DNA of 64,000 nucleotides from Pseudofrankia inefficax (GCF_000166135.1 NC_014666.1:1178001-1242000), one strand, 5' to 3'; positions 1 through 9,341 are shown, numbered from the stretch's first letter. A program made the numbers and translations. The notes: a model not told the origin generated them from the sequence alone.

Positions 1-317
1 AAGTCCTGGAGGAGACGGGGCTCGCCGTCGAGCCCGTCCGGCTTACCGGCGTGTATCTGAATGTCGTGCGGAATGTCGTCGCGCTGGTCTTCGCGTGCCG
101 GCTGGCCAGCGACGCGGGCGAGGCCAGCACCCAGACCGAGGAATCAGCCGAGATCAGCTGGCTGACGCTGGATGAAATTCGCCAGCGTTCTGTCCCCGCC
201 TTCGCGATCCGAGTACTGGACGCCTGCGCGGACAACGCGGAAACGGCGATCCGCAGCCACGACGGCCTCAACCTGATCGCCGCCGGCCTCGAAGGCTCCA
301 TAGCCGACGCCTCCTGA
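1..317 (+). CDS. NUDIX hydrolase, C-terminal part (cut by window start)
   Basis: An open frame enters from the left edge and stops at 315-317. The first readable residues are VLEETGL, which matches the end of the NUDIX box (REVLEETGL in the family), so the metal-binding helix straddles the window boundary. The rest has the alternating strand-helix pattern of a NUDIX fold, including ISWLTLDEI, the usual 'W..leEl' position before the last helix. NUDIX enzymes hydrolyse nucleoside diphosphates linked to another moiety; the substrate cannot be told from this fragment. About 104 residues are visible, so the missing N-terminus is probably 40-60 residues. Confidence 0.7.
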   Translation, partial: VLEETGLAVEPVRLTGVYLNVVRNVVALVFACRLASDAGEASTQTEESAEISWLTLDEIRQRSVPAFAIRVLDACADNAETAIRSHDGLNLIAAGLEGSIADAS

Positions 318-337
318 GCCTGGCGGGGCGCGGGCGG

Positions 338-2401
338 CTAGGTCAGCCCGCCTGCCTCGCGGATGATGTCGACGAAGCCGGACATGATGTCGGTGAGGCC
401 GTAGTCCTTCGGGGTGTACACGGCGGCCACGCCGGCGGCGCGTAGGGTCTCGGCGTCGCGGTCGGGGATGATGCCGCCGACGACGACCGGAAGGTCGGCG
501 AGGCCCGCGGCGCGCAGGCCGTCGAGGACCTGGGGGACCAGCTCCAGGTGCGAGCCGGACAGGATCGACAGCCCGACGAGGTGGACGTCCTCCTGGACCG
601 CGGCGGCGACGATCTGTTCGGGCGTCAGGCGGATGCCCTGGTAGACGACCTCGAAGCCGGTGTCGCGGGCGCGCACGGCGATCTGCTCGGCGCCGTTGGA
701 GTGGCCATCGAGGCCTGGCTTGCCGATGAGGACCTTCAGCCGCCGGCCCAGCTCGTCGCCGGTCGCCGCCACGCGGGCCCGGACGGCCGCGAGCTCGTCG
801 CCCTGGGAGCCGGCGCCGACCGTCGCGCCGACGGCCACGCCGGAGACGCCGGTGGGAGCGCGGTACTCGCCGAAGACCTCGCGCAGCACCCCCGACCACT
901 CGCCGGTCGTCACCCCGGCGCGGGCGCAGACCAGCGTGGCGGGCACCAGGTTGGCCTCGGTCTTGGCGGCCTCGCGCAGCGCGAGGAGGGCCTCGTCGAC
1001 GGCGGCCGGGTCGCGCCGCGCCTTCCAGCTGGCGAGCGACTTTCGGGCGGCCTCCTCGACGGCGGGGTCGACCGTCTGGATCGCGGTGTCCAGGTCGGCG
1101 AGCAGCGGGTTCGGCTCGGTCTCGGTGAAGCGGTTGACGCCGACGACGACGTCCTCGCCACTCTCGATCCTGGCGCGGCGCAGCGCCTGCGACCCGACCA
1201 GCTGCGACTTCATGTAGCCGGACTCGACGGCGGCCACCGCGCCGCCCATCGCCTGCACCCGGTCGATCTCGGCCTTCGCCGCCGCCACCAGCTCGCCGAC
1301 GCGACGCTCGACGACGACCGAGCCGGTGAAGATGTCCTCGTACTCCAGCAGGTCGGTCTCGTAGGCGAGGATCTGCTGGATCCGCATCGACCACTGCTGG
1401 TCCCACGGCCGGGGCAGGCCTAGTGCCTCGTTCCATGCCGGCAGCTGAAGCGCCCGGCAGCGGGCGTCCTTCGACAGCGTGACGCCGAGCGCCTCCAGGA
1501 CGATGCGGATGACGTTGTTCTCCGGCTGCGCCTCGGTCAGGCCCAGCGAGTTGACCTGCACCCCGTAGCGGAACCGGCGGTGCTTCGGGTTCTGCACGCC
1601 GTACCGGGTGCGCAGCAGGTCGTCCCAGAGCGCCACGAAGGCGCGCATCTTGCACAGCTCCTCGACGAACCGGACCCCGGCGTTGACGAAGAACGAGATA
1701 CGGGCGCAGACCTCACCCAGCCGCTCGGCCGGCACCTGCCCGGACGCGACGACGGCGTCCAGCACCGCGATGACGGTGCAGATCGAGTAGGCCAGCTCCT
1801 GCACCGGCGTGGCCCCGGCCTCCTGCAGGTGGTAGCTGCAGATGTTGATCGGGTTCCACTTCGGGATCTCGGTGACCGTGTAGGCGATCAGGTCGGTGAT
1901 CAGCCGCAGCGACGGGCCGGGCGGGAACACGTACGTCCCCCGGGACAGGTACTCCTTGATGATGTCGTTCTGGGTCGTCCCGTTCAGCAGGGCCGGGTCG
2001 GCCCCCTGTTCCTCGGCGACGACCTGGTAGAGCGCGAGCAGCCACATGGCCGTCGCGTTGATCGTCATCGAGGTGTTCATCTTCTCGACCGGGATCTGGT
2101 CGAACAGGGCGCGCATGTCGCCCAGATGGGCCACCGGGACCCCGACCTTGCCGACCTCGCCCCTGGCCAGCACGTGGTCCGGGTCATAGCCGGTCTGGGT
2201 CGGCAGGTCGAAGGCGACCGAGAGGCCGGTCTGGCCCTTGGCGAGGTTGCGGCGGTAGAGCGCGTTGCTCTCCGCCGGGCTGGAGTGGCCCGCGTAGGTC
2301 CGGATGATCCAGGGCCGGTCCCGTTCCTTGCGGGCCTCGGGCGCCGCTGTCCCGTTGGAGGGCGCTTCCGCTGCCGGCGGGGACCCGTGTTCTTCGGCCA
2401 T
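338..2401 (-). CDS. ecm: Ethylmalonyl-CoA mutase (B12-dependent, MeaA type)
   Basis: This 687-residue protein is a single-chain coenzyme B12-dependent acyl-CoA mutase. The mutase TIM barrel covers about residues 25-540 (RTYAGHS near 34, FDLPTQTGYDPDH, TSMTINATA). The cobalamin-binding domain starts near 556 with GLDGHSNG, whose His is the expected lower cobalt ligand. The single-chain form and these motifs fit MeaA/ethylmalonyl-CoA mutase, which converts ethylmalonyl-CoA to methylsuccinyl-CoA, better than two-subunit methylmalonyl-CoA mutase. The crotonyl-CoA carboxylase/reductase at 11.3-12.7 kb, which makes its substrate, supports this. I chose the ATG at 2401, preceded by GAGGGG, over an ATG at 2548 that would add 49 unconserved-looking residues. 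Methylmalonyl- or isobutyryl-CoA mutase activity is less likely. Confidence 0.88.
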   Translation of the reverse strand: MAEEHGSPPAAEAPSNGTAAPEARKERDRPWIIRTYAGHSSPAESNALYRRNLAKGQTGLSVAFDLPTQTGYDPDHVLARGEVGKVGVPVAHLGDMRALFDQIPVEKMNTSMTINATAMWLLALYQVVAEEQGADPALLNGTTQNDIIKEYLSRGTYVFPPGPSLRLITDLIAYTVTEIPKWNPINICSYHLQEAGATPVQELAYSICTVIAVLDAVVASGQVPAERLGEVCARISFFVNAGVRFVEELCKMRAFVALWDDLLRTRYGVQNPKHRRFRYGVQVNSLGLTEAQPENNVIRIVLEALGVTLSKDARCRALQLPAWNEALGLPRPWDQQWSMRIQQILAYETDLLEYEDIFTGSVVVERRVGELVAAAKAEIDRVQAMGGAVAAVESGYMKSQLVGSQALRRARIESGEDVVVGVNRFTETEPNPLLADLDTAIQTVDPAVEEAARKSLASWKARRDPAAVDEALLALREAAKTEANLVPATLVCARAGVTTGEWSGVLREVFGEYRAPTGVSGVAVGATVGAGSQGDELAAVRARVAATGDELGRRLKVLIGKPGLDGHSNGAEQIAVRARDTGFEVVYQGIRLTPEQIVAAAVQEDVHLVGLSILSGSHLELVPQVLDGLRAAGLADLPVVVGGIIPDRDAETLRAAGVAAVYTPKDYGLTDIMSGFVDIIREAGGLT

Positions 2402-2591
2402 TGCCAGCCGTCCCCTCGCCTTTGGGGAGGTCGGGCACGCACGCGCCGCCGCGACCCCCAGATCGTGGCCAACGGCGAAAGCGTACCGGCGCCACCCGGT
2501 CGCGCGCCCGCGAAGCGAACTGTCATCAAACGGTTCGACCAGCGTCAAGGGGCTGGATCTTGGTTGTTTTGGCCCCGGCCAGTCGGCTTGG

Positions 2592-3254
2592 TTAGAAAAG
2601 GGTGGGGATGGACGGCTCCAGGCCGCGAAGGGCGTCGTAGTCGACGGTCGCGCAGGACAGGCCGCGGTCGGATGCCAACAGGCGGGCCTGTGGGGTGATG
2701 GACTGCGCGGCCAGGATGCCGTGCACGGGGTGCGGGAGCGCGGGGTCGTCGGTCATCCGGGCGATGTACCGGGTCAGCTGCTCGACGCCGTCGATCTCGC
2801 CGCGCCGCTTGATCTCGACGGCGACCGTGGACCCGTCGCCGGCCCGGCAGAGCAGGTCGACAGGGCCGATCCCGGTCTCGTACTCGCGGCGCACCAGGGT
2901 CAGGTCCGGCCGGATCGCGTCGGGGCGGTCGGCCAGCAGCACCTGCAGGTGGGCCTCGACGCCGTCCTTGCGCAGCCCGGGGTCGATCCCGAGGTCGTGC
3001 GTGGAGTCGTGCACGATCTCCTCGATCGTGATGACGAGGGTCTCGGCGGCCTTGTTGGTGACCCGCCAGACGCCCTCGCCCTCCGCCAGCACGCAGGGGG
3101 GGCTCATCCAGTTCAGCGGCTTGTAGGCACGGCCGTCGGCGTGGATCGAGACCGAACCATCAGCCTTGATCAGCAAGAGCCGCACCGCGCTGGGAAGATG
3201 CGCGTTGAGCCGTCCGACGTAGTCCACGCTGCACCGAGCGATCACGAGGCGCAC
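2592..3254 (-). CDS. nucS: NucS/EndoMS mismatch-specific endonuclease
   Basis: The 220-residue product opens with [15 protein letters not shown], typical of actinobacterial and archaeal NucS. The N-terminal part is the DNA-binding/dimerisation beta domain. The C-terminal part is a RecB-like PD-(D/E)XK nuclease, with GPVDLLC followed by [17 protein letters not shown] carrying the catalytic Asp, Glu and Lys. NucS cuts both strands at G-T, G-G and T-T mismatches and provides mismatch repair in actinobacteria lacking MutS/MutL. The start is GTG at 3254. It lies 190 bp upstream of the mutase gene on the same strand and is probably transcribed separately. Length and motifs are normal for the family. 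Confidence 0.93.
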   Translation of the reverse strand: MRLVIARCSVDYVGRLNAHLPSAVRLLLIKADGSVSIHADGRAYKPLNWMSPPCVLAEGEGVWRVTNKAAETLVITIEEIVHDSTHDLGIDPGLRKDGVEAHLQVLLADRPDAIRPDLTLVRREYETGIGPVDLLCRAGDGSTVAVEIKRRGEIDGVEQLTRYIARMTDDPALPHPVHGILAAQSITPQARLLASDRGLSCATVDYDALRGLEPSIPTLF

Positions 3255-3395
3255 CCGGCCACGTTATCGCGCCGGTCGCCCACTACCCGGCGCAGGTACC
3301 GCCTTGGTCGCTGAAGGCCCGCCATCGCCCGATCTGGGCGGCCTTGGGCCTCTCCTGGAATCGGCGAGGCGCGGCTGGGGGCCTCCGGGGCCGTC

Positions 3396-3905
3396 TCAGC
3401 CGCTGCCGTGCCTGCCGGGCGGCGTCGCGGCCCGCTCGACCACCAGCTCGTCGAGCATCGCCCGCCGGGCGACGTAGCGACGGGTGAGCCGATCGGCCTC
3501 CTCGGCGGGCAGCCGGCCCAGCCGGACGGGGTCGCTGTTGTCGGCCATGTCGGCATGTTTCACGACGACGGCGGCCGGGTCGGCCGCGACGCGGGCCAGG
3601 TAGTCCCTGACTGGCTCCTCCGGCCGTTTGGTCAGCGCGTCGACCGTCGCGACGACCTGCGGTGAGTACCCACGCTCGGCCAGGTTCGCGAGGGTCACCG
3701 GGGTGTCCTCGACGACGTCGTGCAGGAGCGCGGCCAGCTGGGCGTGCACCGGGTCGACGCCGGCGGCTGCCGCGGTGCGCCCGACCGTCGCGCAGACCCG
3801 CAGCGGGTGCCCGATGTACTCCTCCCCGGCCTTGTCGAGCTGGCCGGCGTGCATCTCGGCCGCGAACGACTCCGTCGCGGCGATGCCTGGTTCAGGACGC
3901 ACCAT
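3396..3905 (-). CDS. HD-domain hydrolase, (p)ppGpp hydrolase-like
   Basis: This 169-residue protein has the metal-binding HD signature LLHDVVEDT and the downstream KHADMADNSD, as in the hydrolase domain of RelA/SpoT proteins. The early AAEMHAGQ..K..EEYIGHPLRV matches the 'AH.gQ.rk.g.pYi.HPl.Va' opening of that family. It has no synthetase, TGS or ACT domain, so it could be a small alarmone hydrolase (Mesh1-like) or a generic HD phosphohydrolase. The ATG at 3905 was preferred; an in-frame GTG 39 bp upstream is possible. It is divergent from murA across about 125 bp, which should hold both promoters. Confidence 0.75.
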   Translation of the reverse strand: MVRPEPGIAATESFAAEMHAGQLDKAGEEYIGHPLRVCATVGRTAAAAGVDPVHAQLAALLHDVVEDTPVTLANLAERGYSPQVVATVDALTKRPEEPVRDYLARVAADPAAVVVKHADMADNSDPVRLGRLPAEEADRLTRRYVARRAMLDELVVERAATPPGRHGSG

Positions 3906-4030
3906 GGGCCTCACCGTAGCCGCGGCCGGTGAACGCCGGCCCAACCGGCCGGACGGTCCCGACCTGGTCCTGGAGGATGGGACTCTTCGACTCTGGCTTG
4001 GCGGGTCAATGCGCCGGGAAGGGGCGGGAC

Positions 4031-5407
4031 ATGCCGGAGGCTACGCGGGATGAGCCCGTATCGGGTGAAGGACAGCCGTTGCGATCCCGTGGGGGCGCAA
4101 GGGGATCCGCGCAGGCCCTAGCATCGCTTTCCGTGGAACGCTTCGTCGTGACCGGCGGATGTCAGCTGGCGGGTGAGGTCCTCATCCCGGGGGCGAAGAA
4201 CTCGGTCCTGAAGCTCATGGCCGCGAGCCTGCTGGCGCCCGGGGTGACGACCCTGTCCGCGGTGCCCGAGATCCTCGACGTGGACGTCATGGCCGACGTG
4301 CTGACCACGCTCGGCGCCACCGTGCACCGTGACGTCGCCACGGGGACGATGACCATCGACACCCCGGTCACCCCGGGCGCGGCCGCCGATCCCGATCTGG
4401 TGCGCCGGATCCGGGCCTCGGTGGCCATCCTGGGCCCGCTCGTGGGCCGCTGCGGCGAGGCGCGGGTCGCGCTGCCCGGCGGCGACGCGATCGGCTCGCG
4501 GGCGCTGGACATGCACGTCAACGGCCTGCGCCGGCTCGGCGCGGTGGTCGACATCGAGGACGGGGTCCTGGTCGCCCGTTCGTCCGGCCGGCTGCAGGGC
4601 GCGGCCATCTGGCTGGACTTCCCGAGTGTCGGCGCGACCGAGAACCTGCTCATGGCGGGGGTTCTCGCGAAGGGGACGACGGTCGTCGACAACGCCGCGC
4701 GTGAGCCGGAGATCGCCGACCTGTGCCAGTTCCTGACCGAGATGGGCGCGCGGATCGAGGGCATCGGCGGTTCGACGCTGGTCATCGAGGGCGTCGACGA
4801 GCTGCGGCCCGCCACCCACGAGACGGTGCCGGACCGGATCGTCGCCGGCACCTACGCGATCGGCGCCGTCATGACCCGAGGCGACGTCTTCATCCGCAAC
4901 GGCCGGGCCGAGCATCTCGGCATCGTGCTGGAGAAGCTGTCCGCCGCCGGAGCCATCGTCGACGTCGGCGGCGATGGGTTCCGGGTCTCGATGGACGACC
5001 GGCCCCGCTCCATCGACGTGGTGACGCTGCCCTACCCGGGGTTCCCGACCGACCTGCTGCCGCAGATCATCGCCCTGGAGGCGGTCAGCCAGGGTGTCTC
5101 GCTGATCACCGAGAACGTGTTCGACAGCCGCTTCGTGTTCTGCCGCGAGCTGCTGCGGCTGGGAGCGCAGCTGCGGACCGACGGGCACCATGTGGTGGTC
5201 CGCCCGGCCACCCAGCTCGTCGGCGCCTCGGTGTCCGCCTCGGACGTGCGGGCGGGCGCCGGCCTGGTGCTGGCCGGACTGGTCGCGGACGGCATCACCG
5301 AGGTCCACGAGGTGCATCACATCGACCGCGGCTACGCGGGCTTCGTGGAGAACCTGCGCGCGCTCGGCGCGGACATCCGCCGCGAGCGCGACGCCGTCGC
5401 CGCCTGA
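4031..5407 (+). CDS. murA: UDP-N-acetylglucosamine 1-carboxyvinyltransferase
   Basis: MurA transfers enolpyruvate from PEP to UDP-GlcNAc, the first committed step of peptidoglycan synthesis, in the cytoplasm. The 458-residue protein has the EPSP-synthase-like fold with the PGAKN nucleotide-sugar loop near the start and repeated inside-out barrel elements to the end. At the catalytic loop, where E. coli has Cys115, this protein has Asp (GGDAIGSR, Asp152 here), as in mycobacteria. That substitution is known to give intrinsic fosfomycin resistance. The start at ATG 4031 follows GAAGGGGCGGGAC; the first 37 residues are a low-complexity extension before the conserved VERFVVTGG, so a GTG start at 4133 cannot be excluded. 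Confidence 0.95.
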   Translation: MPEATRDEPVSGEGQPLRSRGGARGSAQALASLSVERFVVTGGCQLAGEVLIPGAKNSVLKLMAASLLAPGVTTLSAVPEILDVDVMADVLTTLGATVHRDVATGTMTIDTPVTPGAAADPDLVRRIRASVAILGPLVGRCGEARVALPGGDAIGSRALDMHVNGLRRLGAVVDIEDGVLVARSSGRLQGAAIWLDFPSVGATENLLMAGVLAKGTTVVDNAAREPEIADLCQFLTEMGARIEGIGGSTLVIEGVDELRPATHETVPDRIVAGTYAIGAVMTRGDVFIRNGRAEHLGIVLEKLSAAGAIVDVGGDGFRVSMDDRPRSIDVVTLPYPGFPTDLLPQIIALEAVSQGVSLITENVFDSRFVFCRELLRLGAQLRTDGHHVVVRPATQLVGASVSASDVRAGAGLVLAGLVADGITEVHEVHHIDRGYAGFVENLRALGADIRRERDAVAA

Positions 5408-5749
5408 CCGACGGCGGCCCCGTCACGCGCCCTGACCGACGGCGGCCTCGCCCGCCTGTGCGCCGCTCACCCGGCATACTGCATCCGTGCGAGCCGTATC
5501 ACTGTTCGCCGGGCGCGGGACTGCCTGAGCTGGCTCGCGGGAACCACCGGTCGACTGGTGAGGCGGCGTCTCACACCGCTCGCGGTCAGGCGGTGCGCCT
5601 CACCGGCCGGGTTGCGGCGACAGCGCACCCCGGGGGCAGGATCATGCTCGACGCTGTGCGATCCTGCCTTCGAGTGCACGCCGGAGGCCCACGTCCCCCG
5701 GAGCGGGTGGGGGAAAGGTGCGCAGGCCGAACGGAGGCACGTGCTGGAT
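5408..5749. other. Intergenic region with direct and inverted repeats
   Basis: The 342 bp between murA and the next gene hold no convincing gene. A 16-base sequence, CTGACCGACGGCGGCC, occurs at the end of murA (from 5404) and again about 27 bp later. A perfect 9-bp inverted repeat, GGTGAGGCG/CGCCTCACC, spans 5557-5565 and 5596-5604 and encloses a smaller CACCGC/GCGGTG pair. No T-run follows, so it may be an operator or an RNA hairpin in the downstream gene's leader rather than a terminator. Confidence 0.45.
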
Positions 5750-6448
5750 ATGGATGTACCGATGCCGGCGGGCTCTGGAGCTCGCGCCAGTGGCGTGCCC
5801 TGGAAGGCCTGGGTGGAGCAGCGGCGCCGGCCCGTGATCATCGGCGCTTTCGTCGCCGCGGCCCTCCTGGGCATCCTGATCGGCCTGCTGACCGCGCCCA
5901 CCAGCAAGCAGGGGTCCGGCTCGGCCGCCCCGGCCGTCGTGGCGCCCGCTCGCGAGCCATCCCAGGCGCCTGCCCCCTGGGCGGCCAACCGGACTCCCGG
6001 GACGGCCGTCAACGTCACCCTCGACCAGAGCATGTCGCCGATCGTGCGAACGGCTCTCGCCTGGGCCGCCGCCGACGACGCTCTCGCCAGCGCGGGCCGC
6101 AAGACCTGGTCCGAGGTCTACCTCGCGGCGGGCTCGCCGGCCGCGGGCACCGCCAACGCGCAGGCGGCCACGAGCAGGGCCAGCCTGACGGACCAGTCCA
6201 TCACGATCCCGCAGGGCCTGCTGTACGGCGCCATTCAGGGAACCGACGCGGCTTCTGACCAGTTCTGGGCGGTTGGCTTCGCCGACACCACGAGCACCGC
6301 GGTCACGATGAACCGGCTGCATGTCTGGGAGCGGGTCGGCAGCGATCCCTGGAAGGTCATCGCCAGCGGCGCGGGCGCCTGCGGCAAGGTTCCCCCGAGT
6401 ATGACCGCTGTCTGGGGAAACCACCCGGAGATCTGCAACGCCTCCTGA
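5750..6448 (+). CDS. Membrane-anchored extracytoplasmic protein of unknown function
   Basis: I do not recognise this 232-residue protein. After a short basic cytoplasmic stretch (EQRRRP) there is one hydrophobic segment, roughly residues 30-50 (IIGAFVAAALLGILIGLL), then an Ala/Pro-rich linker and a globular domain of about 150 residues. That domain ends with two Cys (GACGKV and EICNAS) that could form a disulfide outside the cell. The topology suggests a type II anchored or secreted domain, similar in layout to actinobacterial envelope proteins of unknown role. GGAGG at 5733-5737 sits 12 nt before ATG 5750 and 3 nt before GTG 5741; either may be the start. It converges with the next gene. Confidence 0.55.
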   Translation: MDVPMPAGSGARASGVPWKAWVEQRRRPVIIGAFVAAALLGILIGLLTAPTSKQGSGSAAPAVVAPAREPSQAPAPWAANRTPGTAVNVTLDQSMSPIVRTALAWAAADDALASAGRKTWSEVYLAAGSPAAGTANAQAATSRASLTDQSITIPQGLLYGAIQGTDAASDQFWAVGFADTTSTAVTMNRLHVWERVGSDPWKVIASGAGACGKVPPSMTAVWGNHPEICNAS

Positions 6449-6468
6449 CCGAGCTCCCGCCCGGGGAC

Positions 6469-6942
6469 TCACTGACCGAACGGCGCGATCTCGCCAGTCG
6501 TATAGAAGTTCTGGCCAATCGTGTAGCGCAGCTGGGTGCTCACCTGCCAGTTGTTCGTGACAGTTGAGCACCAGCCCCCACTGGGCGCGGTTCCGATGCC
6601 GCCGGTGACCCCCAGGTCGGTGCCGCCGTACACCGTTCCAGCGGTCATGAGCAGGTTGGCCTTGCCGTTGGCGATGTAGTTGGCGCCGCGCGCGACCTTC
6701 AGGCTGCCTTTCACCCAGGTCTCGATGGCGGCACCGTACTCAGCCGAACCCGTGCCGTTCAGACGCGGATAAATGCGTTCGACGAAGAAGTACCCCTGAT
6801 TCGACAGGTCTGCGGCGCTGCAGGGCCCGGCCGCCTGCGCCATCGACGGAAAACCGATGAATGCGATTCCTAGTGTGAGCAGGGCGAGCGGAAAGACCAC
6901 CAGGCGGCGACGGACCGAAGTGTTGACCTCGCTAAGGCGCAT
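6469..6942 (-). CDS. Small secreted protein of unknown function
   Basis: This is a 157-residue product with a clear Sec-type signal peptide: RRR followed by a hydrophobic core (LVVFPLALLTLGIAFIGF) and an AQAA cleavage site near residue 38. The mature part is about 120 residues with two Cys (GPCSAAD near the start and GGWCSTV near 130), probably one disulfide. It is rich in Gly, Thr, Asn and Tyr, as in small extracellular beta proteins. Codon use is less GC-biased than in its neighbours, with several A/T-ending codons, which may mean recent acquisition. No function is assigned. Confidence 0.6.
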   Translation of the reverse strand: MRLSEVNTSVRRRLVVFPLALLTLGIAFIGFPSMAQAAGPCSAADLSNQGYFFVERIYPRLNGTGSAEYGAAIETWVKGSLKVARGANYIANGKANLLMTAGTVYGGTDLGVTGGIGTAPSGGWCSTVTNNWQVSTQLRYTIGQNFYTTGEIAPFGQ

Positions 6943-7069
6943 GAAAAGACGATAACGATCAGCCAGTAGCCGCCCGGTGACGATCCTCGCCCGTTGTTCG
7001 TCCGTTGTCTTTTCTGATCTGCCGTAAGCCGCCGACAGAGTTGTCCGCCGGATCGCGTCCCGGGCGCGA

Positions 7070-8842
7070 CTAACGCCGGTGGTCGTGGAAGCCGCGGCCG
7101 GTCTTGCGGCCGAGATAACCGGCCGTCACGAGGTGCTCCAGCAGCGGCGCGGGCGCATAGCCGGGCTCGCGGAACTCCAGGTAAAGCGTCCGCTGGATGG
7201 CGAGCGTGACGTCGAGGCCGACGACGTCGGCCAGCTCGAACGGGCCCATCGGGTGCCCGCAGCCGACCTTCATCGCCGTGTCGATGTCCTCGACGCCCGC
7301 GTAGTGCGCCTCCAGCATCCGCACCGCGTCGTTCAGATACGGGAACAGCAGCGCGTTGACGATGAACCCGGCCCGGTCGGCGCAGATCACCGGGTGCTTG
7401 CGCGAGGCCCTGGCGACGGCGAGCACGGTCGCGACCACGTCCGGCGCGGTGAGCACGGTCGGCACGACCTCGACGAGCTTCATCGCCGGCGCCGGGTTGA
7501 ACCAGTGCATGCCGATGACGTCGGCCGGACGGCCGGTCGCCGCCGCGCACTCCACCACCGGCAGCGACGAGGTGGTCGTCGCCAGCACCGCGCCCGGCTT
7601 CACCACCCGGTCGAGCTCGGCGAACAGCGCCTGCTTGACCGCGAGGTCCTCGACGACGGCCTCGATGACGAGGTCGGCGTCGGCGAGGTCGGCGAGCTCG
7701 GTCGTCCCGCGCAGCCGGGTCAGCGTGGCGTCCCGGTCGTCGGAGGTCATCCGGCCCTTCTCGACGGAACGCGCCAGCGACGACTCGACCTTCTTGCGGA
7801 CCGCGGCCACCTTGTCGTCGGTCCGGGCCCGCACGACCACCTCGTAGCCCGACTTGGCGAGCACCTCGGCGATGCCGCTGGCCATCGTCCCGGTGCCGAC
7901 GACGCCGACGGTGCGCACCGGCCGCTCGGTCGTGCCCGCGATGGTCACGGGGGGAGCGGGGTCGACGACCTCGGGCGAGTCGGGCCCGGCGTAGCTGTAG
8001 AAGCCACGGCCGGTCTTGCGGCCCAGCATGCCGGCGGTCACCAACTGCTTGAGCAGCGGTGCCGGGGCGTGCAGGTGGTCGCGAGAGGTGTGGTAGATCG
8101 AGTCGAGGATCGCGTACGCGGTGTCCAGGCCGATCAGGTCGAGCAGCGCGAGGGGGCCCATCGGGTGGCCACAGCCGAACCGCATCGCCGCGTCGATGTC
8201 CTCGCGGCTCGCGTAGTGCGCCTCGAGCATCCGGACCGCGTTGTTCAGGTAGCCGAACAGCAGCGCGTCGACGATGAACCCGGCCCGGTCGCCCGCCGTC
8301 ACCGCGTTCTTGTCGACCCGTTCGACGAGTGCCGCGAGGTCGGCGAGCACCGCCGGGTCGGTGACGACCGTGCTGATGATCTCGACGAGGCCCATCACCG
8401 GCGCCGGGTTGAACCAGTGCGTCCCGACCACCCGGGCCGGGCGGCCGGTGGCGGCGGCGAGCCGGGTGACCGACAGCGAGCTGGTGTTCGTCGCGAAGAT
8501 GGTCTCCGGCGGGCAGAGCCCGTCCAGCCGCGCGAACAGCGCCATCTTGGCGTCGAGGTCCTCGTCGATCGCCTCGATGACGAGTGACGCCCCGGCGGCG
8601 GCGGCCAGGTCGGTCCCGGCCTGGATCCGGGTGAGCAGCGCGTCGCGCTCGGCCGGGGTCAGCTTGCCGCCGGCCACCGCCCGGTCGGTCGAGTGCGCCA
8701 GGTGCCCGAGCCCGCGGCGCAGGCCCGCGTCGTCCTTCTCGACGCCGACCACCCCGATGCCCGCCCGCGCGAGGACCTCGGCGATGCCGGCGCCCATCGT
8801 GCCGAGCCCGACCACCGCGACCGTCGTCAGCTCACGACTCAT
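7070..8842 (-). CDS. 3-hydroxyacyl-CoA dehydrogenase, tandem fused double domain
   Basis: The 590-residue protein is two full 3-hydroxyacyl-CoA dehydrogenase units joined head to tail (about 1-285 and 300-590). Each has a Rossmann NAD-binding motif (GLGTMGAGIAE; GTGTMASGIAE), the catalytic-His motif (THWFNPAP; MHWFNPAP) and the C-terminal helical domain with GCGHPMGP and GRKTGRGF. The enzyme interconverts 3-oxoacyl- and (S)-3-hydroxyacyl-CoA, here plausibly 3-hydroxybutyryl-CoA next to the thiolase and Ccr steps. Copy 1 has ATNTSSL at the active-site loop while copy 2 has ATTTSSL, so the second site may be altered. Both C-terminal ends are strongly alike, indicating internal duplication. ATG 8842 follows GGGAG. 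Confidence 0.88.
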   Translation of the reverse strand: MSRELTTVAVVGLGTMGAGIAEVLARAGIGVVGVEKDDAGLRRGLGHLAHSTDRAVAGGKLTPAERDALLTRIQAGTDLAAAAGASLVIEAIDEDLDAKMALFARLDGLCPPETIFATNTSSLSVTRLAAATGRPARVVGTHWFNPAPVMGLVEIISTVVTDPAVLADLAALVERVDKNAVTAGDRAGFIVDALLFGYLNNAVRMLEAHYASREDIDAAMRFGCGHPMGPLALLDLIGLDTAYAILDSIYHTSRDHLHAPAPLLKQLVTAGMLGRKTGRGFYSYAGPDSPEVVDPAPPVTIAGTTERPVRTVGVVGTGTMASGIAEVLAKSGYEVVVRARTDDKVAAVRKKVESSLARSVEKGRMTSDDRDATLTRLRGTTELADLADADLVIEAVVEDLAVKQALFAELDRVVKPGAVLATTTSSLPVVECAAATGRPADVIGMHWFNPAPAMKLVEVVPTVLTAPDVVATVLAVARASRKHPVICADRAGFIVNALLFPYLNDAVRMLEAHYAGVEDIDTAMKVGCGHPMGPFELADVVGLDVTLAIQRTLYLEFREPGYAPAPLLEHLVTAGYLGRKTGRGFHDHRR

Positions 8843-9341
8843 GTCAGCTCCCTGTCGAAAGTGCCGCGCGCCGGTCCACCAGCTCTCCCACGGCCGGCGC
8901 GGGTCGGGTGTCACAAGCGTCTGCTGCTGGGCGGAATCCTCCCAGATTGGTGACGGACAAGCTCGTGATCGCGAGGTGGACTGTCGTACATCGGGCCCGG
9001 GGTCGGCTGGTGACAGCGAGTGTTGTCACGGGGGCGGGCGGTCCGCAATCGAAGGCCGCCGCCGGAGGGGTCATCCGGCTGACCTCTCCGATTTCGCCCC
9101 GGCCGGCGGGCCCGTTCTCGCCCTGATCGGCGGATCGGGCGATTGGGGCGGATTGGGGGCGTACGCGAGGACTGGATGACCACGTCGGTGGGGACTGTGC
9201 GGTCGTACGCCCGTTCTAGGATGGGTCGGCAGACGGGCGTCGGGCGCCGCCGCGGCGGCCCGCCGAGCGGACCTGGACGGGCGGAGCGCTCCCGGCGGGG
9301 CTCGTGGCGCTGGGAACCCGGACGGGAGGAAGGGTCGGCCG
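8843..9341. other. Divergent intergenic region with promoter
   Basis: This 499-bp gap separates the divergent dehydrogenase and DUF1232 genes, and I see no gene in it. A good actinobacterial -10 element, TAGGAT, lies at 9217-9222 on the plus strand, about 120 nt before the DUF1232 start, giving a leader of roughly 110 nt. No clear -35 box precedes it. G-rich runs (GATTGGGGCGGATTGGGGGC) lie just upstream near 9140-9160. Confidence 0.4.
9217..9222 (+). promoter_or_regulatory. Candidate -10 element (TAGGAT) for the DUF1232 gene
   Basis: TAGGAT matches the TANNNT consensus of actinobacterial housekeeping promoters. It is oriented toward the gene starting at 9342. The -35 region is not recognisable, so the assignment rests on the -10 hexamer and its position alone. 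Confidence 0.4.

Noticed and set aside
2402-2548. Longer N-terminus of the ethylmalonyl-CoA mutase
   Set aside because: The extra 49 residues are not family-like, and the ATG at 2401 has a GAGGGG site at good distance.
4118-5320. 400-residue open frame on the minus strand across murA
   Set aside because: It lies wholly inside murA, has no family motif, and shows the His/Arg/Gln-rich composition of an antisense reading of high-GC coding DNA.
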